A stretch of DNA of 64,000 bases from Solimicrobium silvestre (GCF_002976435.1 NZ_PUGF01000002.1:124001-188000), one strand, 5' to 3'. Shown: positions 17,637-26,837, counted from the first letter of the stretch. Notes: generated by a model not told the origin, from the letters alone. A program made the numbers and translations.

Positions 17637-18959
17637 ATGTATTCATATTATCTGATGCTAGGCTGGCGTAGTTTGCGTCGTAACCCGATTTTGACCGGAT
17701 TAATGGTGCTGACACTGGCAGTTGGAATTGCCGCCAGTGTGTCAACGCTGACTATTTTGCATGTTCTGTCGAGTAACCCGATTCCGCATAAGAGTAGTAA
17801 CTTGTTAGTGCCGGTCATGGATAATGGTCCTTTGGACGACTATGTGCCGGGCGAACCAAACTCACCGCGAAAATCGTCACAAATGACTTATCGCGATGCG
17901 AACAATCTGCTGGCTTTGGGTTTTGGTTCGAATCGCACGGCATTGTATAGCGTTCGAATGCTGGTTGAATCACCCAAACGCGAATTAGGTTTAATTGGAG
18001 TTCGCGGGATTGCGACAACCAGCGCCTATTTTCCAATGTTCGAAGTACCTTTTCGTTATGGTTCGGCTTGGAGTGCTGAGGATGATAAAAATGCGGCCAA
18101 AGTAGTGGTTCTCTCTCAAAATACCAGTGAAAAATTCTTCGGAAATGATAATCCGGTTGGAAAACAGCTCCGATTTCAACAGCAGGATTTTACGATAATC
18201 GGTGTTCTCGCACCGTGGAGCCCGTTACCTCATTACACCAATCTGTTAAGCGGGAAAAGTGCAGTTGTGGGGGAAGAAGAAATTTATATTCCATTTAATA
18301 CCGCTATCACCAATAAATTTGAAAATAATGGCAATCTTTCTTGTTCTGGCCCTACAGGTCCAGGGTTTCAGGGTGTGCTCGATTCGGAATGTATCTGGAT
18401 TCAATTTTGGTTTGAAACCAATTCAGCGACGCAAAATAGTCAATTAAAAGATCAACTAGACGCCTATACCAAAGATCAAAAAAAATTGGGACGCTTCCCA
18501 CGCCAAGCTCCGAATGGATTGTTTAATGTTATGCAGTGGATGGAATATCTCAAAGTTGTCCCGAATGACAGCAAGCTGTCTACGTGGCTGTCGTTTGGAT
18601 TTTTAGCGCTTTGTCTGGTGAATACGGTTGGTTTGTTGTTGGCTAAATTTTCTGCGCGGGCTGCTGAAATTGGTGTGCGTCGCGCCTTGGGTGCTTCGCA
18701 AGCGGATATCTTCAAACAATTTTTAATTGAAACCGTAGTGCTGGGGTTAGTGGGCGGCGTGTTGGGGCTGGCTTTAAGTTTTCTTGGCCTATGGGGCATT
18801 TCACACCAGACAGCAGATTTAGCGGTGATAGCACACATGGATCTCACTATGCTGGCAATCACATTTGTCTTATCTGTTGCTGCCAGTGTGCTGGCTGGTT
18901 TGCTGCCAACCTGGCGCGCTTGTCGGGTAACTCCCGCCATCCAATTAAAATCACAATAA
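17637..18959 (+). CDS. MacB/FtsX-like ABC permease 1
   Basis: The protein has 440 residues. One span near residues 20-42 is followed by a large periplasmic MacB_PCD domain (~45-305) and three C-terminal spans (~315-430). The FtsX motif AEIGVRRALGASQADIFKQF is clear. GAGGAG six bases upstream of the ATG is a strong ribosome site. With the second permease it probably makes a heterodimer. The substrate is unknown; peptides, lipids or antibiotics are all precedented in this type VII ABC class. Confidence 0.93.
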   Translation: MYSYYLMLGWRSLRRNPILTGLMVLTLAVGIAASVSTLTILHVLSSNPIPHKSSNLLVPVMDNGPLDDYVPGEPNSPRKSSQMTYRDANNLLALGFGSNRTALYSVRMLVESPKRELGLIGVRGIATTSAYFPMFEVPFRYGSAWSAEDDKNAAKVVVLSQNTSEKFFGNDNPVGKQLRFQQQDFTIIGVLAPWSPLPHYTNLLSGKSAVVGEEEIYIPFNTAITNKFENNGNLSCSGPTGPGFQGVLDSECIWIQFWFETNSATQNSQLKDQLDAYTKDQKKLGRFPRQAPNGLFNVMQWMEYLKVVPNDSKLSTWLSFGFLALCLVNTVGLLLAKFSARAAEIGVRRALGASQADIFKQFLIETVVLGLVGGVLGLALSFLGLWGISHQTADLAVIAHMDLTMLAITFVLSVAASVLAGLLPTWRACRVTPAIQLKSQ

Positions 18960-18971
18960 TTTAGGAACACT

Positions 18972-20204
18972 ATGGAAATCCGTCCTATCGTGTCAGCGCT
19001 GTTGCGCAATAAAATGGCACCGCTGTTAGTTGCGATACAGATTGCGCTCAGTCTGGCAATTTTATCCAATGCGCTTTATATAGTTAATCTACGCATAGAT
19101 GCTGCACATCGTCCCAGCGGTCTTGCCGATGAAGCCAGTACTTTTTATATGCGGATTAGTTCTAATCAGACGATGAGTCTGGTTGAGCAAAATGATAATC
19201 AAAAAAGACTATTGCAAGCGATCACCTCAGTTGCTGGCGTAGTTTCTGCTGCTGATGTCTCACAAATGCCGATGTCGCAGTCAGGATGGGATTCCTCTAT
19301 TGCTTTAGATCGCAAACAAACTCAGTCAAGTGTCGAAGCATCGATGTATCAGTCATCTGGTTCCTTAGTTAACGGGTTCGGTCTTAAGTTACTCGCTGGC
19401 CGCGACTTTAATTCTGCAGACGTGATCGAGCAGGATCCGGATAGTGATTTAAAAATACCTGAAAACGTGATCGTGACCCAAACCTTGGCGCAGGATTTAT
19501 ATCCGAATGAGAAAAACTATATTGGGAAATCATTCTTTTGGGGCACCGGGCCGGATGCGAAAGAGTCGCATATCGTCGGCGTGGTTGAGCGTCTTCAAAC
19601 ATCATCTGCGCAAATTTCTGCAGAGGGTGAATATTCTATGCTGCTACCTATAAGAACCCCGACTAGCTACCCCATGTTTGTTATCAGAGCCGAGCCAGGT
19701 CAACGCGACCGTGTGATTTCCGAAGTAGAGGCCGCAGTGCGTAAAGCAGATGTGTTCCCGTTACGTATAAATACGAAGACCACGGAAAAAGATCGACAAA
19801 TACGATATGGGAATGAAATGGCGTTGGTCTGGATGTTGGTCGTTGTCAGCACTTTATTGTTACTGATTACCGCCAGCGGTATCGTCGGAATGACCAGTTT
19901 GTGGGTGAGCCAACGTCGCAAACAAATCGGGGTACGGCGCGCCTTAGGCGCACGAAAAATTGATATTTTGCGCTACTTCATTACAGAAAATTTGATCATC
20001 AGTTGCATGGGTGTTGTCAGTGGTTCTTTGTTAGCAATCGGTTTAAATCAATTATTAGTAAGCCAGTTGGAATTAACAAAGCTGCCGTTTAGCTATGTAT
20101 TTTCTGGTGCAGTACTGTTTTTATTGTTGGGCGTGGGCGCGGCTTATGCTCCTTCCTGGCGTGCGGCGAGTATTTCGCCGGCAGTTGCAACGCGCAGCAC
20201 TTAA
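18972..20204 (+). CDS. MacB/FtsX-like ABC permease 2
   Basis: The protein has 410 residues and the same layout as the preceding gene: an N-terminal span (LLVAIQIALSLAILSNALYI), a periplasmic domain, and three C-terminal spans with QIGVRRALGARKIDILRYF. AGGA precedes the ATG, and the gap to permease 1 is 12 bases. Sequence divergence from permease 1 is large outside the membrane part, so they are likely distinct half-transporter partners and not a recent duplication. Confidence 0.92.
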   Translation: MEIRPIVSALLRNKMAPLLVAIQIALSLAILSNALYIVNLRIDAAHRPSGLADEASTFYMRISSNQTMSLVEQNDNQKRLLQAITSVAGVVSAADVSQMPMSQSGWDSSIALDRKQTQSSVEASMYQSSGSLVNGFGLKLLAGRDFNSADVIEQDPDSDLKIPENVIVTQTLAQDLYPNEKNYIGKSFFWGTGPDAKESHIVGVVERLQTSSAQISAEGEYSMLLPIRTPTSYPMFVIRAEPGQRDRVISEVEAAVRKADVFPLRINTKTTEKDRQIRYGNEMALVWMLVVVSTLLLLITASGIVGMTSLWVSQRRKQIGVRRALGARKIDILRYFITENLIISCMGVVSGSLLAIGLNQLLVSQLELTKLPFSYVFSGAVLFLLLGVGAAYAPSWRAASISPAVATRST

Positions 20205-20219
20205 GTTTATTCTTGCGCT

Positions 20220-21563
20220 ATGGCAAATATACTCATTATTGACGACAATCATAGCGTCGCTATCGCGCTTGAAGTGCTGCTGTCCTTACACGACATCAGC
20301 ACTGTAAAAGCATCTTCTCCTGAGCAGGGTCTGGCAATCTTGCAGCACACACCAGTTGATCTGGTGATTCAAGACATGAATTTCACTGCTGACACCACAT
20401 CGGGCGAAGAGGGAGTCCAGTTATTTCAGCAGATACGACAACGCTACCCTGATTTGCCCGTAATTTTGCTCACGGCCTGGACGCATTTAGGTGCTGCGGT
20501 GGAGTTGATTAAAGCGGGAGCGGCTGATTATTTAGCTAAGCCATGGGATGACTTGCGCTTAATAACAACGGTGCAAAACTTGCTTGAGCTCGGCGAGAGT
20601 AATCGTGTCTTGCAGCATAAGATCACTCGGGAACGTAAGCAAAAACGCACACTGGAACAAAGTTTTGATTTACGAAATTTTGTTTGGCAGGACAGCGCTA
20701 CCGAGCGGCTGCTCAGTATGGCGTGCCAGGTAGCGCGTGCCGACGTACCTATTTTAATTACGGGCCCTAATGGTGCCGGTAAAGAACGCATTGCTGAAAT
20801 TATCCAGGCAAATTCCAGTGTGAAGTCTGGCCCATTTGTGGTGCTGAACTGCGGTGCAATTCCAGCTGAATTAATTGAAGCAGAATTATTCGGTGCCGAT
20901 GCTGGTGCTTACACGGGAGCGAATAAATCACGTGAAGGTAAGTTTGAAGCGGCTGATGGCGGCACGTTATTCTTGGATGAAATCGGTAATTTGCCTTTGG
21001 CCGGGCAAATGAAATTATTGCGGGTACTAGAAACGGGGCGCTTCGAGCGCTTGGGTTCCAATAAAGAACGGCAGGTTAAAGTCCGTGTGATTAGTGCCAC
21101 GAATGCGGATTTGCACGCGATGATGAAAGCCGGTAATTTTCGCGAAGATTTGTTTTACCGATTGAATTTAATTGAACTGCGTTTGCCTTCTTTGGCGGAG
21201 CGACCTGATGATATTTTGCCGTTAGCAGAGCTGTTCCTTGAAAGCGGAAAAACACTGCACCCTTTAGCGCAATCCGCTTTGCAGCACTATCATTGGCCGG
21301 GGAATGTGCGTGAGCTGAAAAACAAAATCACGCGGGCTTGTTTGTTATGTGCTTCCAATGAAATTACCGTGCAAGATTTAGGGCTGCCACTCGCGCCCAG
21401 TGTGAGCAACAACGTGAGTGAGATTGAGCTAGACCGTGCAACGCTCGAAGCGGCGCTTAAAAATACACAAGGAGTAGTGTCGCAAGCGGCAACTCAATTG
21501 GGATTAAGCCGCCAGGCTTTATACCGCCGCATGGATAGATTAGGCATTAGCCGTAACGGATGA
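20220..21563 (+). CDS. sigma-54-dependent response regulator
   Basis: The protein has 447 residues. The receiver domain (1-125) has the phospho-acceptor Asp52 in LVIQDMNF and the conserved Lys in YLAKPWDD. The AAA+ domain (~160-380) has a Walker A variant GPNGAGKE and the sigma-54 contact loop as GAYTGA (229-234), an accepted variant of GAFTGA. The tail is a Fis-type helix-turn-helix (QAATQLGLSRQALYRRM). It should activate the sigma-54 promoter at 15142 when phosphorylated by the kinase that follows, giving positive autoregulation. No clear Shine-Dalgarno is present. Confidence 0.95.
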   Translation: MANILIIDDNHSVAIALEVLLSLHDISTVKASSPEQGLAILQHTPVDLVIQDMNFTADTTSGEEGVQLFQQIRQRYPDLPVILLTAWTHLGAAVELIKAGAADYLAKPWDDLRLITTVQNLLELGESNRVLQHKITRERKQKRTLEQSFDLRNFVWQDSATERLLSMACQVARADVPILITGPNGAGKERIAEIIQANSSVKSGPFVVLNCGAIPAELIEAELFGADAGAYTGANKSREGKFEAADGGTLFLDEIGNLPLAGQMKLLRVLETGRFERLGSNKERQVKVRVISATNADLHAMMKAGNFREDLFYRLNLIELRLPSLAERPDDILPLAELFLESGKTLHPLAQSALQHYHWPGNVRELKNKITRACLLCASNEITVQDLGLPLAPSVSNNVSEIELDRATLEAALKNTQGVVSQAATQLGLSRQALYRRMDRLGISRNG

Positions 21564-22870
21564 GGCGCTCGCTACCACTCACCAGCCGGTGTATTTTAAT
21601 TGCGCTGGTTTTGCAACTGGCGGCCTTGGCATTGAACTATGGTTTGCAATGCTTTTTCCCTGCAAAAGTCAGTCTAATCGCAACTTGCCTGTTCATCTTG
21701 CCCTTGTCAGCGCTGTTCATCTATCAGCAAACTCAACCTTTTTTGTCCTTACTGCGCGCTATCAATGGCACAGTAGCCAGTTATAAAGACGGCGATTATT
21801 CCTTTAGCTTGCGATGGCTTAAAGATGATGAATTAGGCGAATTGGTCACGGCGCACAATGAGCTTGGAAATGTCTTGCGTGAACAGCGTTTGCATTTAGT
21901 ACAGAAAGAACTGCTGTTAGATAACATGGTGCAGAACACCCCGGTGGCAATGCTGCTGGTTTGTGATCATGGGCCGATTGTGTATGCCAATGTCGCCGCG
22001 CGAAAATTGCTTAATTATGGTCAAAAATTGGAAGGTCATGCGTTTGAACAGATTTTGCAACAGGCCAATCAATCCTTAATAGAAGCAGTGCAACGTGGCG
22101 GCGATGGCATTTTTAGCGTAATTGAAACTGACTCACAGGAAGAAGATGTTTATTATCTGGCGCGCCGTCATTTCATGCTCAATGGGCGTAGCCATGAATT
22201 ATTTTTATTACGCCAATTGACCAACGAATTGCGTCGTCAAGACGTTAAAACCTGGAAAAAAGTCATCCGCGTTATTAGTCATGAACTCAATAATTCCTTA
22301 GCGCCTATCGCTTCCTTGGCTAATTCAGGTACAGAATTGGTGCGCCGTAACCAAGTTGAACGTCTTCCGGTTATTTTGGAAACGATCGCCGAGCGTTGTC
22401 GTCATTTGGAAAATTTTATTCAAGGTTATGCCAGCTTTTCCAAGTTGCCCACGCCAAGATTGGAAAGTGTCACATGGCCGAATCTCATGAATGTATTGCA
22501 AGGCCAGACTGTGTTTGATTTAGCGGGCGAGCTGCCAGAAAAAAGCGCCCGGGTTGATTCAGCACAGCTTCAACAAGCGCTATTGAATTTACTCAAAAAC
22601 GCGCATGAATCAGGTTGTGCTGGAAGTGAAGTCAGCATGTCGGTGCAGCAAATTCATGACCATTTCAGGATCGACGTCATGGATCGGGGCAGCGGGATGA
22701 GTGAAACCGTCATGACAAGTGCGCTGATTCCCTTCTATTCCACGAAACGCACTGGAACCGGCTTGGGTTTGGCCTTGGCGAGGGAAATTGTTGAAGCACA
22801 TGGCGGTCGGATTGTATTGGCAAACCGCGCCGGTGGCGGGTTGGTGGTGAGTTTAATTTTTCCTGTTTAG
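21560..22870 (+). CDS. NtrY/NtrB-like sensor histidine kinase
   Basis: The protein has 436 residues. The start overlaps the regulator stop as ATGA (21560-21563), so the two are translationally coupled. Two close hydrophobic spans (residues ~11-60) leave almost no periplasmic loop, which suggests sensing in or near the membrane or through the transporter. A HAMP-like and PAS region (~60-215) precedes the box VISHELNNSLAPI (His241). The ATPase has MDRGSGMSE and GTGLGLALARE. It is the obvious partner of the regulator at 20220. Confidence 0.93.
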   Translation: MRRSLPLTSRCILIALVLQLAALALNYGLQCFFPAKVSLIATCLFILPLSALFIYQQTQPFLSLLRAINGTVASYKDGDYSFSLRWLKDDELGELVTAHNELGNVLREQRLHLVQKELLLDNMVQNTPVAMLLVCDHGPIVYANVAARKLLNYGQKLEGHAFEQILQQANQSLIEAVQRGGDGIFSVIETDSQEEDVYYLARRHFMLNGRSHELFLLRQLTNELRRQDVKTWKKVIRVISHELNNSLAPIASLANSGTELVRRNQVERLPVILETIAERCRHLENFIQGYASFSKLPTPRLESVTWPNLMNVLQGQTVFDLAGELPEKSARVDSAQLQQALLNLLKNAHESGCAGSEVSMSVQQIHDHFRIDVMDRGSGMSETVMTSALIPFYSTKRTGTGLGLALAREIVEAHGGRIVLANRAGGGLVVSLIFPV

Positions 22871-22886
22871 TTTTTTGTTTAGTCTG

Positions 22887-22917
22887 CGGTTGGGCCAAAA
22901 TTCTAACAGCCCAACCG
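22887..22917. terminator. 9-bp hairpin between convergent genes
   Basis: CGGTTGGGC (22887-22895) and GCCCAACCG (22909-22917) pair perfectly around 13 bases. It lies between the kinase stop (22870) and the antitoxin stop (22938). No T-run follows on either strand, so a factor-aided terminator is the most that can be claimed. Confidence 0.45.
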
Positions 22918-22937
22918 AGTTGAAGTTAATTCAGTTT

Positions 22938-23249
22938 TTAGGTGAGTGCTTCCAGTCCCTTGCGATCCACAATATTCAACAGTTTCAACGATGGGCCGTT
23001 AGGATGTTTTTGCCCTTGTTCCCATTTTTGTACTGTTGAAAGGCTTGTGTTGAGGTAGGCAGCAAACACGGCCTGGCTAGCTTTGAAGCGCAATCGGAGA
23101 CGTTTGATTTGCTCGGCGCTATAGTCCTGTACTGGTGTCAGACATAGTGCATCAAATTCGCGCATCGTCATCGCATCCATCGTGCCGGCTGCATGCAAGC
23201 CTTGCGCTGTGCTGTGCAATACATCTAATAATTTTTCATGTTTGGTCAT
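22938..23249 (-). CDS. XRE-family antitoxin (HigA-like)
   Basis: The protein has 103 residues. The C-terminal half is an XRE helix-turn-helix: FKASQAVFAAYLNTSLSTVQ then KWEQGQKHPNGPSLKLL. The N-terminal half (MTKHEKLLDVLHSTAQGLHA) probably wraps the toxin. A GAGGTGACC ribosome site precedes the ATG. Its start overlaps the end of the toxin gene by 14 bases, the toxin-first order typical of HigBA loci. The protein should bind the toxin and repress the shared promoter. Confidence 0.88.
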   Translation of the reverse strand: MTKHEKLLDVLHSTAQGLHAAGTMDAMTMREFDALCLTPVQDYSAEQIKRLRLRFKASQAVFAAYLNTSLSTVQKWEQGQKHPNGPSLKLLNIVDRKGLEALT

Positions 23250-23613
23250 AGGTCACCTCAATTAGTTCTTGTGCTTTAATTGCCTTGTCGAGTGCGCGAT
23301 TGTCATAAGTTAGAAAGTGCGCAGCCAATACCTTAAGTGTTTGCAATTCCTTGTCCCCTATGTTGTCACGCTGGTTTTTAGCAAAGCCGTATAGGAAAAA
23401 TGCTTTCTTCTTTATTTTGAATGCCAGAATTGTGCGTACACCCCCACTTTTTCCACGTCCACTTACGCCAATTCGCTTTTTAACCACATTGCCACCTAGG
23501 TTAGCGTCAATCAAGCCTTGTTCCATTTCGGTAACGGCATCGCGTAATGTTTGCTCAGATAAGCCTTCTTTGATTGCCCAACGGGCAAACCATTTTGTCT
23601 GGTAGATTTGCAT
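23236..23613 (-). CDS. RelE/HigB-type toxin
   Basis: The protein has 125 residues from the ATG at 23613. The frame extends to 23697, but the extra 28 residues do not resemble the family. KWFARWAIKEGLSEQTLRDA and GVRTILAFKIKKKAFFLYGF match the proteobacterial RelE/HigB2-like toxin group, which is long among RelE-fold toxins. GKSGGVRT supplies the basic active-site strand. It probably cuts ribosome-bound mRNA. The Shine-Dalgarno is weak. The antitoxin gene overlaps its 3' end. Confidence 0.85.
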   Translation of the reverse strand: MQIYQTKWFARWAIKEGLSEQTLRDAVTEMEQGLIDANLGGNVVKKRIGVSGRGKSGGVRTILAFKIKKKAFFLYGFAKNQRDNIGDKELQTLKVLAAHFLTYDNRALDKAIKAQELIEVTYDQT

Positions 23614-23813
23614 GTGGTTTAGGGAAGTGTGCTGGATTTTATTATAGCACTTAGTGTCATAATTTTGACTTATATCCGTTGCAGGAAACAACGTCACTTG
23701 ATCTTTGAATCTGCGCTAATCGGTATTCACATTTTTCAAACATTTTAGTGGGCATCAACGTTGCAACCTTAATTAATAGTCACTCCTTCCTGAGGAGAAG
23801 GACGTAATTATAT

Positions 23814-24767
23814 CTAGCCCAACCTTCCAATCTTCAATAATTCCCTCGCGTGGTGCGCCAGTACCTCCTTCAACGCAGCCGGTTCTTGTATAGCGAACGA
23901 AAACGGCAGGCGAGCTAATTCTCTGGCGACCCATCCAAGATCGTCGGCTTGAATCGTCAGTATTGTGTTGTCGTCTATCGGTTCCAGCATGCCAAACGCA
24001 CTAAAAATCGCTGCGTGCGCACTGGCTAAATCCGTATGTAACAGCACTTTTACCTGATGCATGCGCGGGATGGTTGCGATGGCGCTGGAAATATAACGCA
24101 TCGCATCAAAATCAGCAGGCTTGCCGAAGCTCATCGGCAAGAGGTCGGCGGACTGGATGCGATCAAGCCTGAATGAGCGTGTATCTTTGCGGAGATGGCA
24201 ATGGGCCACTACGTACCAACTGCCATTCAGATACGCGAGTCCGTAAGGATCAATTTTGCGGTCGGTCTGCACCTGCTGCGGAGATAGGTAGTGCAAACGC
24301 ACGCTTTGCTGGTCGCGGGTTGCTGCGCTTAGCAGCGCCAATATTTCGGGGTCGCCGGAGGAGGTTGCTTTCGCTATATCGAGGCTGACGGTTTCACCGA
24401 CTGCCCGCATGCGCTGCCTTAATTTTTCCGGCATCACCCGTTCAAGTTTGGATAAAGCGCTATTACTCGCCGGGGTGGTTGCGGCTAAGCCCAGACTGCG
24501 CGCAGCCACCAAACCTAAGCCGAGCGCTAATGCTTCGTCGTTGGTGAACATCATCGGTGGTAGTTTGAAGCCGTGGATTAAACGATAACCACCATCGCGC
24601 CCGCGTTCCGTCATGACAGGAATGCCGAGCGATTCTAGTGTATTGATATAGCGCCGCAGTGTTCGTGGATCGATTTCCAACCGGCGTGCCAATTCTGCAC
24701 CACTCATCAACTCATGGGTTTGCAATAATTCTAAGAGAGCGAGGACGCGGGTGGTTGGATTTGCCAT
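23814..24767 (-). CDS. WYL-domain transcriptional regulator (YafY-like)
   Basis: The protein has 317 residues. It opens with a winged helix (TRVLALLELLQTHELMSGAE then IDPRTLRRYINTLESLG, residues 5-62), then the WYL domain with YLNGSWYVVAHCHLRKDTRS (about residues 175-200) and a C-terminal extension (~235-310). WYL domains sense small ligands or nucleic acid. It is divergent from the small-enzyme genes starting at 24867, and a perfect 25-base inverted repeat (24785-24809) lies between, so it probably represses or activates them and itself. Confidence 0.92.
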   Translation of the reverse strand: MANPTTRVLALLELLQTHELMSGAELARRLEIDPRTLRRYINTLESLGIPVMTERGRDGGYRLIHGFKLPPMMFTNDEALALGLGLVAARSLGLAATTPASNSALSKLERVMPEKLRQRMRAVGETVSLDIAKATSSGDPEILALLSAATRDQQSVRLHYLSPQQVQTDRKIDPYGLAYLNGSWYVVAHCHLRKDTRSFRLDRIQSADLLPMSFGKPADFDAMRYISSAIATIPRMHQVKVLLHTDLASAHAAIFSAFGMLEPIDDNTILTIQADDLGWVARELARLPFSFAIQEPAALKEVLAHHARELLKIGRLG

Positions 24768-24784
24768 CTGTTAATCATAGTTTG

Positions 24785-24809
24785 AATTAGGACATATTTT
24801 GTCCTAATT
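24785..24809. promoter_or_regulatory. operator-like inverted repeat for the WYL regulator
   Basis: AATTAGGACA (24785-24794) and TGTCCTAATT (24800-24809) are perfect inverted 10-mers around TATTT. The site is 18 bases from the regulator start and 58 bases from the divergent gene at 24867, the right place to control both. Confidence 0.7.
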
Positions 24810-24866
24810 TGCTCTTAAAGTGCTTACATTGATTGAGCGCCGCTTGATTATTTACTGAGGACGACT

Positions 24867-25478
24867 ATGAAACCACGTTTTACGCTTTTCCCACTTTGGC
24901 TGATTTCTTCTTTGTTTATTTCGTTCAATGCAAACGGAGGCGAAGGTGGTGGGCAGACAACTTCAACTCCTAAAGCAGCGATGAGTATCGGTGCACACGA
25001 CTTCGATTTTTTTATGGGCGACTGGGTGATCGAAAACAGAAAATTAATCAAACGACTGGAAGGTTCAGATCAGTGGGAGACATTTCAGGCTCGGCAGCAT
25101 GTGCAACAACTTCCCGGCGGGATTGGCAATTTTGATGAATTTGTTGCCAAAACCTGGAAACCGGATTATGTGGGAATGTCATTGCGGGTATTTAATCCCG
25201 AAACAAAATTATGGAGCATCTACTGGCTGACGAATCAAAATGGCGGGATCGATAGTAAATCCGGCGCACTGATGCCGCCCGTGGTTGGTAAGTTCGAAAA
25301 CGGCGTCGGTATTTTTGAGGGCGCGGATGAGTTCAACGGTAAACCTATTCTGGTGCGCTACACCTGGTCGCAAATCACCAACAATAGCGCCCGTTGGGAG
25401 CAAGCGTTTTCACCTGACGCTGGAAAGAGTTGGGAAACCAACTGGATTATGCAGATGACCCGTGCCAGCAATAAATAA
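24867..25478 (+). CDS. secreted DUF1579-like protein
   Basis: The protein has 203 residues with a signal peptide (MKPRFTLFPLWLISSLFISF then NANG). The mature start HDFDFFMGDWVIENRKL is typical of the DUF1579-like or lipocalin-related beta-barrel group, as are the tryptophans near WSIYWLTN and RWEQAFSPDAGKSWETNW. Function is unknown; such barrels often bind small hydrophobic molecules. GAGGA before the ATG supports the start. It is the first gene to the right of the WYL operator. Confidence 0.78.
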   Translation: MKPRFTLFPLWLISSLFISFNANGGEGGGQTTSTPKAAMSIGAHDFDFFMGDWVIENRKLIKRLEGSDQWETFQARQHVQQLPGGIGNFDEFVAKTWKPDYVGMSLRVFNPETKLWSIYWLTNQNGGIDSKSGALMPPVVGKFENGVGIFEGADEFNGKPILVRYTWSQITNNSARWEQAFSPDAGKSWETNWIMQMTRASNK

Positions 25479-25499
25479 TTGCAACGATAAGGAGGCACC

Positions 25500-25832
25500 A
25501 TGCAACGTCTGCTCGAAATTCGTTTATATGCGCTAAGTGCGGGCAGCGGGCCAAGATTTCATCAATTGGTCAGCCAGCAAAGCCTGCCGCTGCTTCGAGA
25601 GTGGGGCATGGATGTAGTCGCGTTTGGCCTCTCAGTGAGCGACCCGGACAGTTATTTTTTGATGCGAGCGTTTGATAATCTTGAGCATTTGACCTCCTCA
25701 CAGGACGCTTTTTATGCCAGCGAAGCGTGGAGAAAAGGGCCGCGTGAGGCAATTATCGGATTGATTAAATCAGATTTAAGTTCGGTGCTGCAGCTCAATG
25801 TAGAGACCATCGACGCAATGCGCCGACGCTAA
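25500..25832 (+). CDS. NIPSNAP-family protein
   Basis: The protein has 110 residues, one ferredoxin-like domain. The opening LLEIRLYALSAGSGPRFHQL and the middle DSYFLMRAFDNLEHLTSSQD are typical of NIPSNAP dimeric alpha/beta-barrel proteins, which are related to small monooxygenases. The role is unknown. AAGGAGG right before the ATG is an excellent ribosome site, and the gene follows the secreted protein by 21 bases, so they form an operon. Confidence 0.82.
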   Translation: MQRLLEIRLYALSAGSGPRFHQLVSQQSLPLLREWGMDVVAFGLSVSDPDSYFLMRAFDNLEHLTSSQDAFYASEAWRKGPREAIIGLIKSDLSSVLQLNVETIDAMRRR

Positions 25833-25961
25833 TTGGCAATTTTGCGTATCATAAAACCGCTCACACATTGAAGTCCGAGAACGGCGAGATTGCTTTGGAT
25901 GCCCGCTCTACAATATCGCCATGCATGATCAATAACTTTTTTAGTTTAATAGGAGCATGAA

Positions 25962-26765
25962 ATGAATAAAAACAGTTTCAACGTATTCCAAAGCCTGCAT
26001 TCCGAGCCAACGCCGCTCCTACTTCCCACCGCCTGGGACGCCGCAAGTGCCGCATTATTTCAATGTGATGGTGCTAAAGCAGTTGCCACTTCCAGCGCAG
26101 CATTAGCTTGGTCACTTGGCTATGCTGACGGCGGCTCGTTACCGCGGCAAGAACTACTTGCTGCTATTCGGCGCATAGTAAGAGTTTTGCAAGTCCCGCT
26201 TACAGTGGATCTTGAAGATGGTTACAGTGATTCTCCGGTAACAGTGGCGGAGCTGATATGGGAAGTTGCGCAATGCGGTGTTGCTGGCATCAACCTTGAA
26301 GATGGCGCAAATTCTGCAAATCTGCTGACCAGCAAAATCGCCGCAGCACGCCACAGTTTGGGTACAGCCAATCTTTTCATCAATGCTAGAACGGACGTTT
26401 TTCTTCGCAACCTTGCCGATGGTGACGCCGCAATAGGCATGACCATAGAACGACTACATCACTATAAAGACGCAGGTGCAGACGGTGCTTTTGTACCGGG
26501 CATGAGCCGCATCGTTGATGTACACCAGGTTGCGCCCGAGATTGGGCTACCGTTGAATCTGATGACGGTACCAGGCATGCCGACGATTGATGCTTTGTTT
26601 GCGGCTGGAGTGCGACGTGTCAGCGCTGGCCCTGCACTTTTCCAATCATCTTATGGGCAGGCGCGTTTGCTAGCTAAAAAACTGCTAGTTAATCATGATG
26701 TGTCAGGGTTATTTGACCACTCGCTATCCTATGACTTTATGAATTCCGTGTTTCAAGCCAAGTAG
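25962..26765 (+). CDS. isocitrate lyase/PEP mutase family enzyme
   Basis: The protein has 267 residues, a TIM-barrel of the ICL/PEPM superfamily. Metal-binding acids are seen in VDLEDGYSDSPV (about residues 85-97) and GINLEDG, and the motif INARTDVFLR is characteristic. The isocitrate lyase signature KKCGH is absent, so the reaction is more likely a C-C or C-P lyase or hydrolase on a small oxo-acid. AGGAG precedes the ATG. It is 129 bases after the NIPSNAP gene and ends at a strong hairpin. Confidence 0.85.
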   Translation: MNKNSFNVFQSLHSEPTPLLLPTAWDAASAALFQCDGAKAVATSSAALAWSLGYADGGSLPRQELLAAIRRIVRVLQVPLTVDLEDGYSDSPVTVAELIWEVAQCGVAGINLEDGANSANLLTSKIAAARHSLGTANLFINARTDVFLRNLADGDAAIGMTIERLHHYKDAGADGAFVPGMSRIVDVHQVAPEIGLPLNLMTVPGMPTIDALFAAGVRRVSAGPALFQSSYGQARLLAKKLLVNHDVSGLFDHSLSYDFMNSVFQAK

Positions 26766-26771
26766 CAAGAG

Positions 26772-26795
26772 GGGTGCGCTTGTTTAAGCGCACCC
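26772..26795. terminator. 10-bp tight hairpin between convergent genes
   Basis: GGGTGCGCTT (26772-26781) and AAGCGCACCC (26786-26795) pair perfectly with a GTTT loop. It begins seven bases after the lyase-family stop, and the minus-strand lipocalin-like gene ends at 26838. The GC-rich stem suits termination, though the T-run is poor. Confidence 0.55.
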
Positions 26796-26837
26796 AGCTG
26801 CTTGTTATCCAATCCCTGCACTAATGATTACTAATTA

